Positions 11,043 to 23,529 of a stretch of 64,000 nt of DNA are shown here, piece after piece. How positions within the stretch are numbered: position 1 is the first letter of the stretch; each line of letters starts with the position of its first letter. The translations under genes and the position numbers were made by a program. The DNA comes from Fasciola hepatica. Its lineage: Eukaryota; Platyhelminthes; Trematoda; Plagiorchiida; Fasciolidae. The notes below the pieces were generated by a model that worked only from the letters and a program-made list of their open reading frames with translations, made no database searches and had not been told where the DNA came from. The stretch spans positions 9,580,001-9,644,000 of the forward strand of contig CANUEZ040000165.1 of NCBI GenBank assembly GCA_948099385.1, in the 5' to 3' direction.

Positions 11043-11405
11043 TTCATCAAAACAGATAGAAGACATAAATTGCGAGATGCAAGCATTTCTTTTAATCTTC
11101 TCAATCGCGTACGTAAAACATGCGAATTCGTGTTCGGATGGGGCACAGAGCAAAACAATGGAGTAGATAGTGTCGAGCGAAATTAGGAAACCATTCGGTA
11201 AACCCGAGTGGTTACCGCCACGGCAGGCACACATTGTGGGTCAAAAGTTTCTGTGCACACAGTGGGGGCCTAAGTCGACTTATCAACACAGCCTCACAAA
11301 GAGCTCCATTTGAACACGAAATGGCATGTTTTACGTACGCGACTGAGAAGATTAAAAGAAATGCTTGCATCTCGCAATTTATGTCTTCTATCTGTTTTGA
11401 TAAAC
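11043..11405. repeat. near-perfect inverted repeat, arms of about 95 bp
   Basis: The left arm (11043-11135) and right arm (11312-11405) are reverse complements, with only one mismatch across roughly the inner 78 bases and a few more towards the ends; weaker similarity extends about 20 bases into the 176-base loop. The arms sit next to the decayed hammerhead at 10895. The 15-base string GATAAACAGTTTTGT also occurs in direct orientation at both ends (about 11001 and 11399). No transposase was found. It may be a fold-back element or two copies of one repeat in opposite orientation. Confidence 0.85.
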
Positions 11406-11419
11406 AGTTTTGTGAGAAA

Positions 11420-12480
11420 GACTTTCATTGAACGGGTAAAATGTCAACAGATATTTAAAAACCCGTGACTTCGAAATATGACTTCATAATTTTACAAATT
11501 ATTACTTCGCGTAAAACAAAAAAACCTATTGGGAAACAAAATGTGGGAACGTGGCTTGATTTACCCTAAACCACCCATGTTCATAGATATGAGTCGACCA
11601 CTTTGCACGGACAGAAGGTGATTTGTCTTTGATTACTATGCCAAACCACCACCATAAATCTTATCGGGTCGATTGTTAGTGACTAGTATTGTTCCCTGAC
11701 CATTCCAAAATGGGAAGGAGGTCTTTAAACGGCTGTAAAAGATGCTTTGTAGGTATGATTGGGGATGAAGAGAGAGAGAGAGATTTTCTCATGCATTTCT
11801 TCATTCTAGAGTAATGGGTTGCGTCCTGTGAAAGTACAAAGCGGGTTTGACAGAGATATCCTTCCTGCTTCCTTTCAACTTGTCTACTTCCTTGTTCCCA
11901 CAAATACAGTCAGTCTAGCACAACAGTGCACCTATCCCATGCATGCACACGTGTCAGTATGCAGATGCACTATCGGGCCAAACCGCATATTTTAAATTAG
12001 CCAATCAAAAACGGGGACAAACTTGGCGAACCTATCCACCAATCACGGTATCGTGGCCCGAACTGTACTTCTAAATCACTCACCCCTATTGCTAACGACC
12101 AACGGATATACTCCAAATACTACTTCCAACAGGTGTTAACAGAAGTTGAGGAGTATCCTGTGTGTAAGACTCTTATTGTGTGTGTGTACTTATGTGCGGT
12201 TTGGTTCTGTTCCTGTGGCCTACTCAATTACTCGCAGTGGTTGTGAACGTGGCTTTTTCACCAGTGCACAGTTCTGACTGCGGCCTGATTCACTTGATGC
12301 ATGAAGCCTAATCCATCTCTTCATTTACATCAGAGGGTCCAATTTTACAACGGGCACATGCTTATGTTGTCATCCGTAGAGTCTTGCCCACAGTTTTCTC
12401 CGCAAAACTGACAGTCTCTCCATCAGGCAGCACCAGCCTGATGATATTTTTGTTTCACCGAGGTTCTGGGACATTTCCTG
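11420..12480. other. no recognised feature; upstream of the cadherin exon
   Basis: Contains a short (GA)n tract at about 11769-11781 and a TGTGTGTG stretch at about 12178. It should hold the promoter, 5' UTR or an upstream intron of the gene whose exon starts near 12504, but no core promoter element stood out. Confidence 0.35.
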
Positions 12481-12503
12481 CACCAATGAGTGTGTTTCTA
12501 ACA

Positions 12504-12891
12504 ATGAATAGGATGATATCACTATTTTTATCATTGTTATGCACCAGAATATACCCTAACCGGGCCGACCCAACTCTCGGTGAACTGCCATGTACCGTAA
12601 CCGAGGAATGTCCTATTGGGACAGTGATATGTGACCTAAAAACAATATGGGATAAATTTGGGATGCCAAGTTCACTTTTATCCGCTCCCACGGATGCTTC
12701 GCCCGAAGGATCAGGCTCCACAAGACAGTCCATACAAATTACTGTGATCAACGAAGCTAAAACGTTTGCGATTGTACGTAATCAAATCGTCTCACGTGAT
12801 CGTATTGATCGGGAACAGTATGTGTTCACGAAACAGTGTCGCCGTATGCTTCCAAATGCGAACGAAATGAACACAGATCGAAGTGAAATTG
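12504..12891 (+). CDS. protocadherin-like protein, first coding exon (partial)
   Basis: The frame from the ATG at 12504 (an in-frame ATG also lies at 12486) begins with a hydrophobic stretch, MNRMISLFLSLLC, that fits a secretory signal peptide. It continues with the start of a cadherin extracellular repeat: CTVTEECPIGTVICDLKTIW, which matches the family pattern of a strand followed by EE.P.GT.I.DL. It then runs through a hydrophilic insert to FAIVRNQIVSRDRIDREQYVF, matching the F.I..N.I....RIDRE signature of EC1 in protocadherins. A cysteine follows, as in protocadherin EC1. The exon ends at a consensus donor: the bases after 12891 are GTGAGC. Protocadherins are single-pass cell-adhesion receptors at the plasma membrane. 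No later cadherin exon (DxNDxxP-type motif) was found downstream, so the rest lies beyond a long intron or outside the window. Confidence 0.65.
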
Positions 12892-12897
12892 GTGAGC
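12892..12897 (+). promoter_or_regulatory. predicted 5' splice donor of the cadherin exon
   Basis: GTGAGC follows the open frame directly. Reading on runs into a TGA stop at 12909-12911 within a few codons, which supports splicing here. Confidence 0.5.
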
Positions 12898-12951
12898 GAA
12901 CCGGGTCTTGATAGATTTTGTGTTTTTGATTAGGCAAGGGCAAGAAAGTGA

Positions 12952-12966
12952 GGGGGGGGGGGGGGG
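12952..12966 (+). repeat. poly(G) run, about 15 bases
   Basis: An uninterrupted G tract just inside the predicted first intron of the cadherin-like gene. It could fold into a quadruplex in RNA or DNA; no function is shown. Confidence 0.9.
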
Positions 12967-13109
12967 AGTGGAAAGAGAGAAAAAAGTAACCAAACAATTT
13001 TGTCGGTTTTGTGACCAGTTAAGTCTTGCTTTCTTCTACGGAAAGATTGTCCACGGATTATTGGAGCCAAGTGACATTTCTCCCAAAATCATCTTGCTAC
13101 AACTTTAGG

Positions 13110-14790
13110 TCTTTATCAGTATTACGTCACAGACAGATTGTATGAGTCCCTCTGGCAGAAATCTGTAAGACGAAGTTAACCTAGTTAGCAGAGCAAACAG
13201 AAATAACTAGCGGGTACAATTTTACGTATTCGCTTTCGTCAAGTGCTTTTCATATGGGCTTATGAATGCGGTCTAAGAATACTCACTTCAAAGGGACCAG
13301 AATCCACCTCGTTATCTAGAAAATCGTACAAAGGAACCGTTATAATTCAACTGTATAACTGTAGAAAACATGCTGTCAAAGCAAAAGTGGCAGAGAGCTT
13401 TGTGATACTCGAAATGTTCTAAACAGACACGTAGTTAATGCTGTATTTTCGATTGGAAAAGGTGTGAAATATCCGGATTGATAAGAAATTGTATCTAAAG
13501 GCTTACATTGACAGACAAAGACCATGTACATGTTTCACAAATTTTCGACAGAATATTTATATTGAAGTGTATAACTGATTGAACGGTGCTTGACTCGACT
13601 TAGTGCCGTCAATTCAACCGGGATTTATGTTTATTCAGTGAGAAGCAAATAGATTGACCAAACGTGATTAGTTTTCAAAAAAAAAACAATGCAGCACACT
13701 TTATTGAGCAATGAACTGATAGTGATTTACTGAATATATATATCTAGTCGTGTAAGAAAAACCGAAATTTCAATTTCTTTGTCATAAAAATAATTTGTTC
13801 CCTTTGCATAATTACGTCATGAGGTAAGGATAATTGGGGGAATTGTCAGTGAAGCGACTTTTAACTACAGTGACATCAAGCTGAGACGGGGTGTTCACTA
13901 ACTCGTGAAAGTTATTGTTATTCGAGATGATAGCCCATGGTCTATCCCATCGACCTCCATCAACACTGGGTTTCTTTCCTTCGTTGCGCTCCAAGACTTT
14001 AATAAATAATAGTAGACATAATTCTTTGATTGATGGTTGACAGCGATCCACGGTCTCGCCGTTGGTTACCATTTGAAGCCACGTATAGACTTCCATCCCA
14101 GGTCTTAGGATCATGTGTTTTGATCTTCCCCATTCGCGTAGTGGTTCCTTTTTGGGTGATGAGGACTTTCGTTGCGAGTGCGCGTGAGCATGACATAAGA
14201 TGTCAATTTTCAAAGTGATCACTTATCCACTCGGTGCCTTTGCAATACAAATTACGCAACTATATAAGTTAGCGTTATTTGAACTGGGCTACTTACTTGT
14301 TCTTCTGCCTCATATAACCAAAACTTAAGAATGATTTCCTCTGAGCCACAGATACAGCTTGTGTTCAAACAAAACAACCTTTTTCCTGGTGCAATTCAAA
14401 CAGTTCAATCCGGGACTATTCGAATTCCATTTTGTCCACGATCACTCGTCTGGGTGGTGCTCGACGACTTTCGCTTTGTACATCACTAGGACAGTAAAAT
14501 ACCCCCAACGATATTCAACAAGCTTAAACATGGCTAACATTATTTCTTCTGTTATGGGATTGTGTTTATCGAGTGTCAGACGGTGAATATTATTCTGAGT
14601 TAAATTGGGATACGGTGATATTCTACTCATCAAATGGGTATCTTTCAATCATTTCAATAATGTGAAAGCTGAGCTTACTCGTACTGTCTTCTTACTGTCA
14701 CAAGAGTAGTTACTCTTTGCTATTTTTACCTGTCAGATCCTCTGCACAACATGGTCATTGATCTTTTGAGTTGTATGCATGACTTATGTG
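13110..14790. other. no recognised feature (probably intronic)
   Basis: AT-rich sequence without recognisable domains or shared repeats. If the cadherin exon is real this is intron. Confidence 0.35.

Positions 14791-14792
<2 letters not shown>

Positions 14793-14864
<72 letters not shown>
14793..14864. repeat. (TA)n microsatellite, about 36 units
   Basis: Pure alternating TA for about 72 bases. Confidence 0.98.
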
Positions 14865-14866
<2 letters not shown>

Positions 14867-17800
14867 GTATAACGCCAGCAAGAAATCAAGCAAGGTGCCA
14901 CTGAAACAATAAGAAACACGAAAGGCGAGTGGCGAGAGGTATAGTGAAGGATAAAATGTATTTAGTAGGAGAAATGATGTGTTGTGACTTCTTTATCAGT
15001 GCACACTTTTTGACGTATTTTTTTGTCATTTTGTTTGTCTGAGTTACATTTTGTGATTATGGGTCAAGAGAGTTCAACCAAAACCCTACAGCGTTCACGC
15101 TTCCGACTTCTATTCTGAGCCATGTTCCTCAACTTTTCCAACCAACTACAATCTTCATCCCTTGGATCCCAGCCAATGAGGTGGGAAGAATCAAACGACG
15201 ATAGATTTTTCATAACTCTCCGCCATGTCATGGCCTGACCGCCGCTTCGCTTCTTTCAGTTTTGCGCAGCACGTTTGAATAGAACACGTGTATATATGCC
15301 AAAAAGATGATATCTTCTTCCGTGCTTGGTTTCGACACAGTCTGATCGATTAGTCAGTGTGGAAGCTCCGTGATCAGTCGTTCACTACTCAGCATGATCA
15401 GCTATTTGTGATTTTTCTCCCGAGCTGTCTTGAATTTGTAAATAACCCATCAGATACAGGTGACCCTAAACCCAATTCAAAGTAAATAGAAGCTTGAGTC
15501 TTTTGGTTTCTTTTTACTCACCGAAGACACTATTCGTTAAAAAATCAAGAGGATGGGTCTGAAATTGGGATTCACCACTGTTTTCCCTACAGCAAGTAAG
15601 AAACTTTGAATTTTTTCTTGGGATCATATAGCAGAAAAGCATAGAATTACTGCAGCTTACCTTATATTTGAATTGTGATGAGATTTTTCCGTGCAACTCT
15701 GAAGAAGTCCATGTATCTTGACCACTGATCCGTACCCTAATGACCTTCAAGTGTGAATCGTGTTTCGTTCAAAGTCTTTCAATGCATTTTGATTCCACTA
15801 AAAGAATAAGTTTAACGAACTTGCTGATGTTCACCTGGTACGAAATCATGAGCAAACGACCGAAATACCGAATGATCTATTCAAAAATCAGAATTCGGTA
15901 GTTAATCGGCCTGAGAAGAAGGATTACCTCGTCAAAGATTTCCATGAATGTGATGAGCACCGGGAAATGAGTACTATTTTTCATTCCCTAATATTTTCAG
16001 GGAGCTTAATTTCACTGTCATATCACACAATGTAACCTGAAATATGAACAAATCCAATAGTCTTTAAAAACGAAGCTGCATTCATTCATGCATGATGCGA
16101 AGGTTTTAACTACCATCTGGACAATGGAATGTGTGGCGCCGCGGCTAGAAAATCGATGATAGTATCAAATTTTCTCTCTACGTCTAATCACACGATAAAA
16201 TGTAGGGAAGGACAAATATTTATGTGCTTCTGGTGTTATTATCTGGGATGGTGGGTCTGTGGTTGTTCAGTATGCACCGTTTTCCTTTCCATTTGGAGCA
16301 CTCGTTCTGTGTTGCTGTCAAATTTTGTCAAACAAATTAGTCATCTGTGCCACTCTGCAATAATCGTTGGACCATTGTGCCAGGAACAAACGAAATTTGA
16401 AGTGTATCGGAAAATCGAGGTAGCTTTTTTGTGTATTCAATATGGGAAAATTGTGATGTCAATAACATGGAATTGTTGATGAGAAAGTATAGCTGGTCGA
16501 CGTCGTGCTTACTGCGAGTAATCTCACTGGAGATAGAATTTCAGTCAACGTAGAGAAGGATTGTCTGTGTTTTCCAAGCCATCGGACTGGCAAAATTTCC
16601 CGTGAAAAACGCTATGTTGCTGACAAGTAATTTTTCCGCATAGTCAGTCACGAGATTAACAATCATGGTTTTTTATTACCGTGGTATGTTTTTCATAAAG
16701 AGAGACAGGGCTTAGTAAAGGCAAAAAAGTTCAAGAAACTTGAAAGTGACTTGTATCTCAAAACTGAACTTTGGTTATCGAAGTGATGTAAGTAGTAGAA
16801 CATCTGACTTCCAGCTGGCACGCTACTGATTGTCTGCTTTTGAGTAGTATGACGCGCATACAGGCATTTTCGAAATTCTCAACACCTAAGGTAGGACCAT
16901 CATAAATATTTCCAACTTAAGTGAAGAACTGGCAATAACTATTTTGTTACTCGTAGGGAATAAATCCTTATTCTTAGCCAAATCGTAGTTACTAGTAGAA
17001 TATTGTGGATAATGAATCGTTGAATTTTCCAGCGGCTTTGGTGATGTGAAATTCTGTAACAAACAGAGAGTTGTACCCATGTTTATGAGCTGCACAGCTT
17101 CCTGAGAGACACGACCTGGAGCGTCTTTCCACAGTGAAACAGTCTTTCTAGACTAGATTATGGTCTGGTGGACTTGGATCTTTTTTGAGTCCCATGAATA
17201 TCATAGGGGTTCACAAAACCTCACTGGTGAAGAAAATTTGCGGTAGAAAATCTGTGCAGTAATTTTCAGGTAGCAAATCACATCACTCCAACAGACATAA
17301 TCAGCAATGAATCCCAATCAACCTCGTTGAAAAGAGTTGTCAAAGACACCGTGAACACCGGGGAATTTGCCATGCTCAGCCAATAGAAATTTCCAGTCCA
17401 TCAGACTCATTGTTTTTCTAGGAAATCTCTCTTACCGTAGAATGATGCTTCAGGTCTAGTCTCACAAAGCTGTGCAGCTTACGAACATAGACAAAACTGT
17501 CTGTTTGTCATAAAATTTCACATCAACCGAACCGCCGAAAAATTCTTGGATTCACTATTTACAATATTCTACTAGAAGTTACGACTTAGATAAGATTGGG
17601 AACTTATTCCTTATGTGCGAGGAAGAAGTCACCGTAAGTTTTCCATTTACCTGACAACATTTTACAAAATTACTACCCTGGTAGTTAGGATTTGATTGTT
17701 TCAAAAATCACCGATGCCCAGTGAGAATTCCGCCAGTGCCCATAATTCTTCTCTCTGGGGTTCTTTAAAGACGATAGCAAGATTTGGATCAATGGGGTTC

Positions 17801-18150
17801 AGTGTTGTTTTCGGAGATACTTCCTGAATCAAACATTTTTTGTTCGATTACAAATGCAGCCTGGGATGGATTCGAAAAGCAAAGTTTATACGCAACACAT
17901 TGATTGTGTCAGATAGGAAATTGTATTTATTAGCGGGACATGGGCAGAGTTTGGAAGAATAGATTTTTGAATAAGTGTTGGTGGCAGAGAGTTTATCAGC
18001 CATTCAGATAGTCAAACGTAGTACCATATTGTGCTAAATCAAATAGACTGTCAGTTGACCCATGTCACGCATGGTGTTCTTGTTAGGACCGGGCAAGAAT
18101 AACCTTGACTGAGAATGCCTAAGTTTTAGCCGAAAAACTGCACAATCCGT
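14865..18150. other. no recognised feature
   Basis: About 3.3 kb of AT-rich sequence. The longest open frame (16129-16479, 116 codons) is cysteine- and tryptophan-rich with no family resemblance. Confidence 0.4.
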
Positions 18151-18151
18151 A

Positions 18152-18290
18152 CGTGGTTTGCGGTGGTAAAACGGTCATCGTTTCTCAACTGAAATCCAGA
18201 GGTTCTGAGTTCGAACCCTCCCTCGCTGCAGGTTACTTCATTCCCAAGTCCCTAAGTGGCCGCTACCCATTCATTTATAACAGGTGGAAG
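18152..18290 (+). repeat. tRNA-derived SINE, family B
   Basis: GCGGTGGTAAAACGGTCATC (A-box region) followed by GGTTCTGAGTTCGAACCCTC (B-box region), then CGCTGCAGGTTAC, which is also found in the opposite-strand copy just downstream. The pair forms a loose inverted arrangement. Confidence 0.7.
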
Positions 18291-18339
18291 ATGAAGTGAA
18301 AAGAAAGAAATATACCACCAACATTATTTTACTTCTTTT

Positions 18340-18492
18340 ATTTACTACATGATACCATACAACATTTGAGGAAGGGGGCCAAGGGCAACGAAATTCCACC
18401 AACACGGGAGGTAACCTGCGGCAGTGGGAATCGAATCCGGGTCGATATTTTTCCAAGTCCATGATGATAGTCGTTTGACCACGGCCACTGAC
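18340..18492 (-). repeat. tRNA-derived SINE, family B
   Basis: On the minus strand: GGCCGTGGTCAAACGACTAT, then GACCCGGATTCGATTCCCAC as the B-box region, then TGCCGCAGGTTACC and the CCTTGGCCCCCTTCCTCAAA body, ending near an ATGTTGTATGG tail. It is the best-preserved head of this family in the window. Confidence 0.75.
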
Positions 18493-18754
18493 CAAAAACC
18501 TATGTGATAGTAATAGTTTCACTCTCTCTCTTTAGGCATTGGCACTGTCGTGAATCACTCTTATGAACAGTCTGATAAAGTTGAATACGTGTCTGGAAAA
18601 ATTGTGTTGCAACTCATTACCGATTTCCACTTAGTTAACTAAATGCTAAGTAAACATTCAAGCAACAGCTTCTAGTACTGAATACCCTTTAAGTACATGT
18701 TTGAAACAATTCGATTTGAATGCATAGTAAAGTGTGTACAGAAGAGTAACATCA

Positions 18755-18835
18755 GTGGGGGCCGAACGGTCACCCCGCGAAATTTTGACCTTGGCGCCTT
18801 CGGTTCGACCCCTAACAGCACCGCCGGCTGATTCA
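18755..18835 (+). repeat. tRNA-like SINE head
   Basis: GGGGCCGAACGGTCACC is followed about 30 bases later by CTTCGGTTCGACCCCT, a B-box-like motif with the TTCGA core. No complete tRNA cloverleaf can be drawn, so a SINE or tRNA relic is more likely than a gene. Confidence 0.45.
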
Positions 18836-18839
18836 TCTT

Positions 18840-19685
18840 ACAGTCTTACATTATCCGTAGTCCATTGCCAGAAATATTTTATATAGTCGTACAGTAAGTA
18901 AAGCGGGTAAACATTATTTTCACGACTGTTATTATTACTATTACTACTGTTACTATTATTTTCGTGTGACTTAAATGCTCATCTTCCCATAGAATACCAT
19001 CGATATTTCTTTCGGCTGTTTGAAAACGTCCCTGAGAAAGTAAAGCCCCGTGAGGACTCGATATACGTGAAATACGAATGTCAATTTGGGACAAAGTTAT
19101 ATCGGTAGCTCACTGCTATCTGATATTTCGTAGTATTTATGCCACCAGTAGTCCATTATATTCAAACCTCGATAATAATCTAAACAAGCCATCTGAATTT
19201 CCACAGGATTAAACATTTGTTTACTGTCTGCTCTTTAACCGTGACCTGTTTTGTAAGTGCGTTACCAGCGACTGGAGTGCTCACATGTATATAGTACGAA
19301 CTGCGGAAAATATTTACTCCTTAGTACATAATATAGATAAAGAATTGTTTCCGCCAACAAACTGATTGATTTTCTCATTTCCGATTGTTTTGTTCTCACT
19401 TGAGACTGGCTGTCAAGTACATTTAGCGAAATCTGATTTGGTATTGATTCAACATGAGAAAATTTAAAAACAAAATATATTGAGACTTTCAAATGCGATT
19501 GAATTGGTACGTGTAAATACGTATTTGTAAAAAATTATTGGAGATGCTATTTGAATCCCGCTCAAAATGATCAGACAATCATGAGGACGAATTGTTGTTT
19601 GTAACACCAGTAACTGCGAGAAGACATTCATCAATAGATCCTGTACCTGCCTTTTCATTACACGTTTTGCGCACGAGAGAAAACT
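18840..19685. other. no recognised feature
   Basis: AT-rich; a short ATT/ACT triplet-like stretch lies at about 18925-18960. Confidence 0.4.
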
Positions 19686-19689
19686 TAGG

Positions 19690-19925
19690 GATATACCCCA
19701 TGCCTTGAAAGGCCCACTGCGCTATTAGGGATAACCGGTGACCAAACCCTGACACTTGGAGTTACGAACCACACTGAGTCGTAATAGGTCAGGTGTGGTA
19801 ACTAGCAGGACTACAGTGGATCAATATCTGCTGTCGGAATGACCAACAATGGAGGGATTCGAACCTCGGACCTCAAAGGTAATAGACAGCCGGTCTAAAC
19901 TTCTCGACTACCATTGGCTGGGAGT
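19690..19925 (-). repeat. tRNA-derived SINE, another family
   Basis: On the minus strand CCAATGGTAGTCGAGAAG leads to GGTCCGAGGTTCGAATCCCT, a perfect B-box core, with spacing like a tRNA. A body of about 150 bases follows down to about 19690. Its sequence differs from families A and B. Confidence 0.55.
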
Positions 19926-19929
19926 TTCT

Positions 19930-21985
19930 GATGAGTTCGGTATGTCCACAGTCACTGGCTGATCGATACTGCAGTAAATCAACCTTTGAGGTGTAGTCCA
20001 GAAAGTGTTGCAGTAACGCGCATGAATCACAGTCCATCACTCCGAGCAGCAGCTACTGTCCAGTGTTCTCTAGGATTGAGATGCTAAACTGCATGTGGAC
20101 AGTACTGATTTATCCCACAAAAAACAAAAGCACGTAAATATTCATACATTTAGAGGGATTGGGATTATTCGTTACCTCAAGTCGTTTGCATTCGTAAATT
20201 AATTTCCTAGAATTTAGCCGACAAATTGCAAATTTTTCACCAAGAGCCGTGATAATATAATAACTGCCCTTTGTCACGGGACGTTTACTATTAAAAGTGA
20301 TCTTGATCATTCGCAGCTAACATGGAAACTAGATCAGCTGTGATCACTTCTAGGTGTGCGTAATTGACCCTGTAACTTCTAGTAATCAAATTGGACAAAC
20401 TGATCTAAAACGAACAAGATCAATCTTTCACCAAGGGTTTTATTTATTTGAATATCGTGATAGCCTCCAGTTTTTTTTATGAGTTTCGCAACCACAGTTA
20501 TTCGTCTACAACGGAGAAGTTTCCGTGTATTACTTGAATCACCACATAGGTAGTCAATCACCGAGAGTGTGAAACAGTATATATGCATATAAAAAGATAT
20601 ACTGAACTGCCACAGCCTGGTAAATTTTGATTAGTTTGGATTGATAATCAAACTGTTGACAGGAAGAGTTCCTAGGGTAGCATAGTCTTTTCAGGCCTTT
20701 TAACAATCCCGAAAGCTTTCCAGTTTTCTCACTAGGTGAAGAATGAACTTGGATTTGGCACCGCAAAATATCTGCAAAGATTAGATTTCAAAAAAACTCG
20801 TATCGAGACTTACGTCCAAAGGAAGGAAGTTGACATTATTTTAAGATGTCACCGGGGTTATTTTGTGAAAGCCTAACTGGTCGGAATAGGATGGGATATT
20901 CAGAATGATGACTTCGGTCGTAGTGGCGCTATAATTTTAGGAGGAAAATAAGGATTCCAACAGTAATAGTTTTGAATTTTACCGCTCTAATTGTCATCGC
21001 AAGCATCTAAGAGTAATGTCCGGGAGATGATGAAGCATTTCCTTTCGGAATAAATGAAACAAGGGACGAGAATAGCAACATCATATTGTGTCGTGTCAAT
21101 AGTTGTCACCCGGGGTCATTTGACCATCTCTGTGTCATTGGCTTTGCAAAAATTATTCGCGGACGCTAGAACTCACTGGCGTAACCACGTGAAGTTGGGT
21201 GCATACTGAAGAAAACGACCACTGAGGATGCTTCATGCATAAGCAACCAAAAAATCTTGAACAGCACTTCTGACATTCGCTAACAAGTTGGTGACGAAAT
21301 GTTTTTGTCCACTGATGAAAGGTTAGTGGAGGCATGGATTATTTTCCTCGAGACTATGTAACCATCATAGAGTTACTAAGATGCACAGAGATTCTTCTCT
21401 CCAAGTAATTTTCAGGCAGCTTATGGCCCAATACGATCTCGTTTTGATTGTCAATAGTCACTATTTATTCCTCTTCATTATGCCCGTAACACTGACGGTT
21501 TCTCACGAAAGTTTGTGTTCAGTCTGAAGGAATGAAAAGAACCTTTCATAAAAAATATATTGCAAGACACAAGCACCTTTAGCAGGCGTCCTGTCTGCAA
21601 ACTGAATGAAGCAAATATCCCATGGTCATCTTGGTTTCCGGGCAAGTACAGTTGATGAAGGTCAAGGCTGTCAGTATTTTATACAGCCGAACTTCAGAGT
21701 ATTCGCGGTCATTAATCACACCAACTCTTCTGATTCAGTAGACGGAAGCCACGAAATAGAACATAGTCCCCACGCCTAGGGTCACCAAGATTTCCTGGGC
21801 AATGATAAAAACCAATATAGAGTGGCATTGGCCCCATAAATCATTTGTTTTGTATTTTGTCTTGGTCTTTTCTCTTATCTGTCTGTGATGACTGAACGGC
21901 ACTATATCAAATACTACGAAGTCTGAAGACTTAAAATCGATCCTCTCTTTCTACCGCCATTCACGGTCATCGTAGAAGACAATCT
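19930..21985. other. no recognised feature
   Basis: About 2 kb without recognisable genes or shared repeats. Confidence 0.4.
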
Positions 21986-21989
21986 ACTG

Positions 21990-22003
21990 CCCCCCCCCCC
22001 CCC
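21990..22003 (+). repeat. poly(C) run, 14 bases
   Basis: Uninterrupted C tract, followed by TAACCC. Confidence 0.9.
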
Positions 22004-22009
22004 TAACCC

Positions 22010-23500
22010 GTCACGGTAACTGATGTAATAGGTCCTTAATTGGTTCTTTACGCCAAATGGTTGTCTTTTTCCCCGACCGTACAGCTCAACCCTATTGTTG
22101 GTAGTTTTTTCTCCCGAAATGCACAAGCATAAAAAAGGATTCTGATACTAGAATTATTCAGATACCTTAAAGTACTTCAAGCAATCGAAAAGGCATGAGT
22201 TACTTTCAGTGCTGTTGATTGCCTGGTGTAATAAACCCATTTTCCGAATCGTTTTAGCCAAAATTCCGTACTAGGTTTACAGAAAACCATAACTGAAAAT
22301 CGATGGTGCTCGACCCACTTGATATGAATTAACTCGATTTGATTGTTCCATGAATGGGCATTGACTTGATTTCGATTTACCACAGTCAAGGTTACGGCTG
22401 TTTTCGGACAACTCTGTTTGTTCACCACCCGCCACTGGTACGCATCTCCCAATGACAAACCATCCCTTGGTCATGATGCAATAAAATCAGTACCATTTGT
22501 AGGCCAAATTATCAAACGTATCCTACACCCGCATAACCTTGATAAACCTTCACGTGTTTGTGTTCGTAAAAATCTGACCTTACAAGTATCGAACGTCATG
22601 AGGTGGAACAAACAGGATTAGCGTACAGCCTCCGGAGAATAATCAAGTCGGTATGTCCGACAGAGTTCAGTGTCCGGTTCACTGATTCATATGTAAGATA
22701 TTTTCCCCCAATTGTTCAAGCAATCTTCGCAGCAAGCATATTCACACATAAGAAACAATGAATAAATCTTACAAGATTGGGCTAAATTATTCCAAATTCC
22801 CATCATATACGTATAAGTAAATAAGGGAAGATTCATTTTTACATTCACGTACATGGAAAACAGGATAATAAATATACGTACGTACTGTTTCCTGATAGGA
22901 TGACGTTCTGTTTTGATTCTTTCATTCTTGCTGTAATAGGGCATTTCCGTAAACATGCTGAACTGATAAATCAACGGACTTCTAAAATGGTTAGTTCCCG
23001 CTCAAGCATCGGGACAAAAGTTCTGTGACTGTGAAAACTATTTTTGATAAGTCAGCAAATTTGTCTGTTGAGAAGCAATGTCTCCACAAATCGGCACGGT
23101 GTTGTTATTGTGACAACCAAATTTTCTTGAAGTGACCTCGTCAGATCATTGTCTACTTGGGTGTTTGATATCATATTCTTTTCACCTTTTTGATTCAAAC
23201 AAAGAAATGCTGACTTCTCTTGGAATCCATCAGCATAAATGATTACCCCGCCATCCCCTCCCGCGCGTCAAGTTCTCACTCGTTCGTTTCTTCTTACCCT
23301 TTAGAAATTTTTCAAAGTCTGAAGACAAAAATAATTTCACTCCCATCTAAGCACTTCCGGAACACCTTTTCCGTTCCGCGTGCATCAGTGTGGTCACAAT
23401 ATGGAGCGTTCAGATATTTTCCCACGTGTTCGGGAAACATGAATTGGGTCAAGAAAGCCTAACTATCGGCACAAACTGTTTCTGAGCCCACTGGGGAGGA
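22010..23500. other. no secure feature
   Basis: An open stretch at about 22395-22621 on the plus strand is preceded by an AG that could act as a splice acceptor (ATTTACCACAG), but the product matches no family I recognise, so it is not called as an exon. Confidence 0.3.
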
Positions 23501-23529
23501 TCGTAGGCACGAATACAGTTGAATTGAAA

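Noticed and set aside
12436..12460. CTGATGATATTTTTGTTTC as a hammerhead
   Set aside because: The downstream box is missing; it lies just upstream of the cadherin exon by coincidence.
21320..21345. CTGATGAAAGG as a further hammerhead
   Set aside because: No GAAA box or second stem strand within the required distance.
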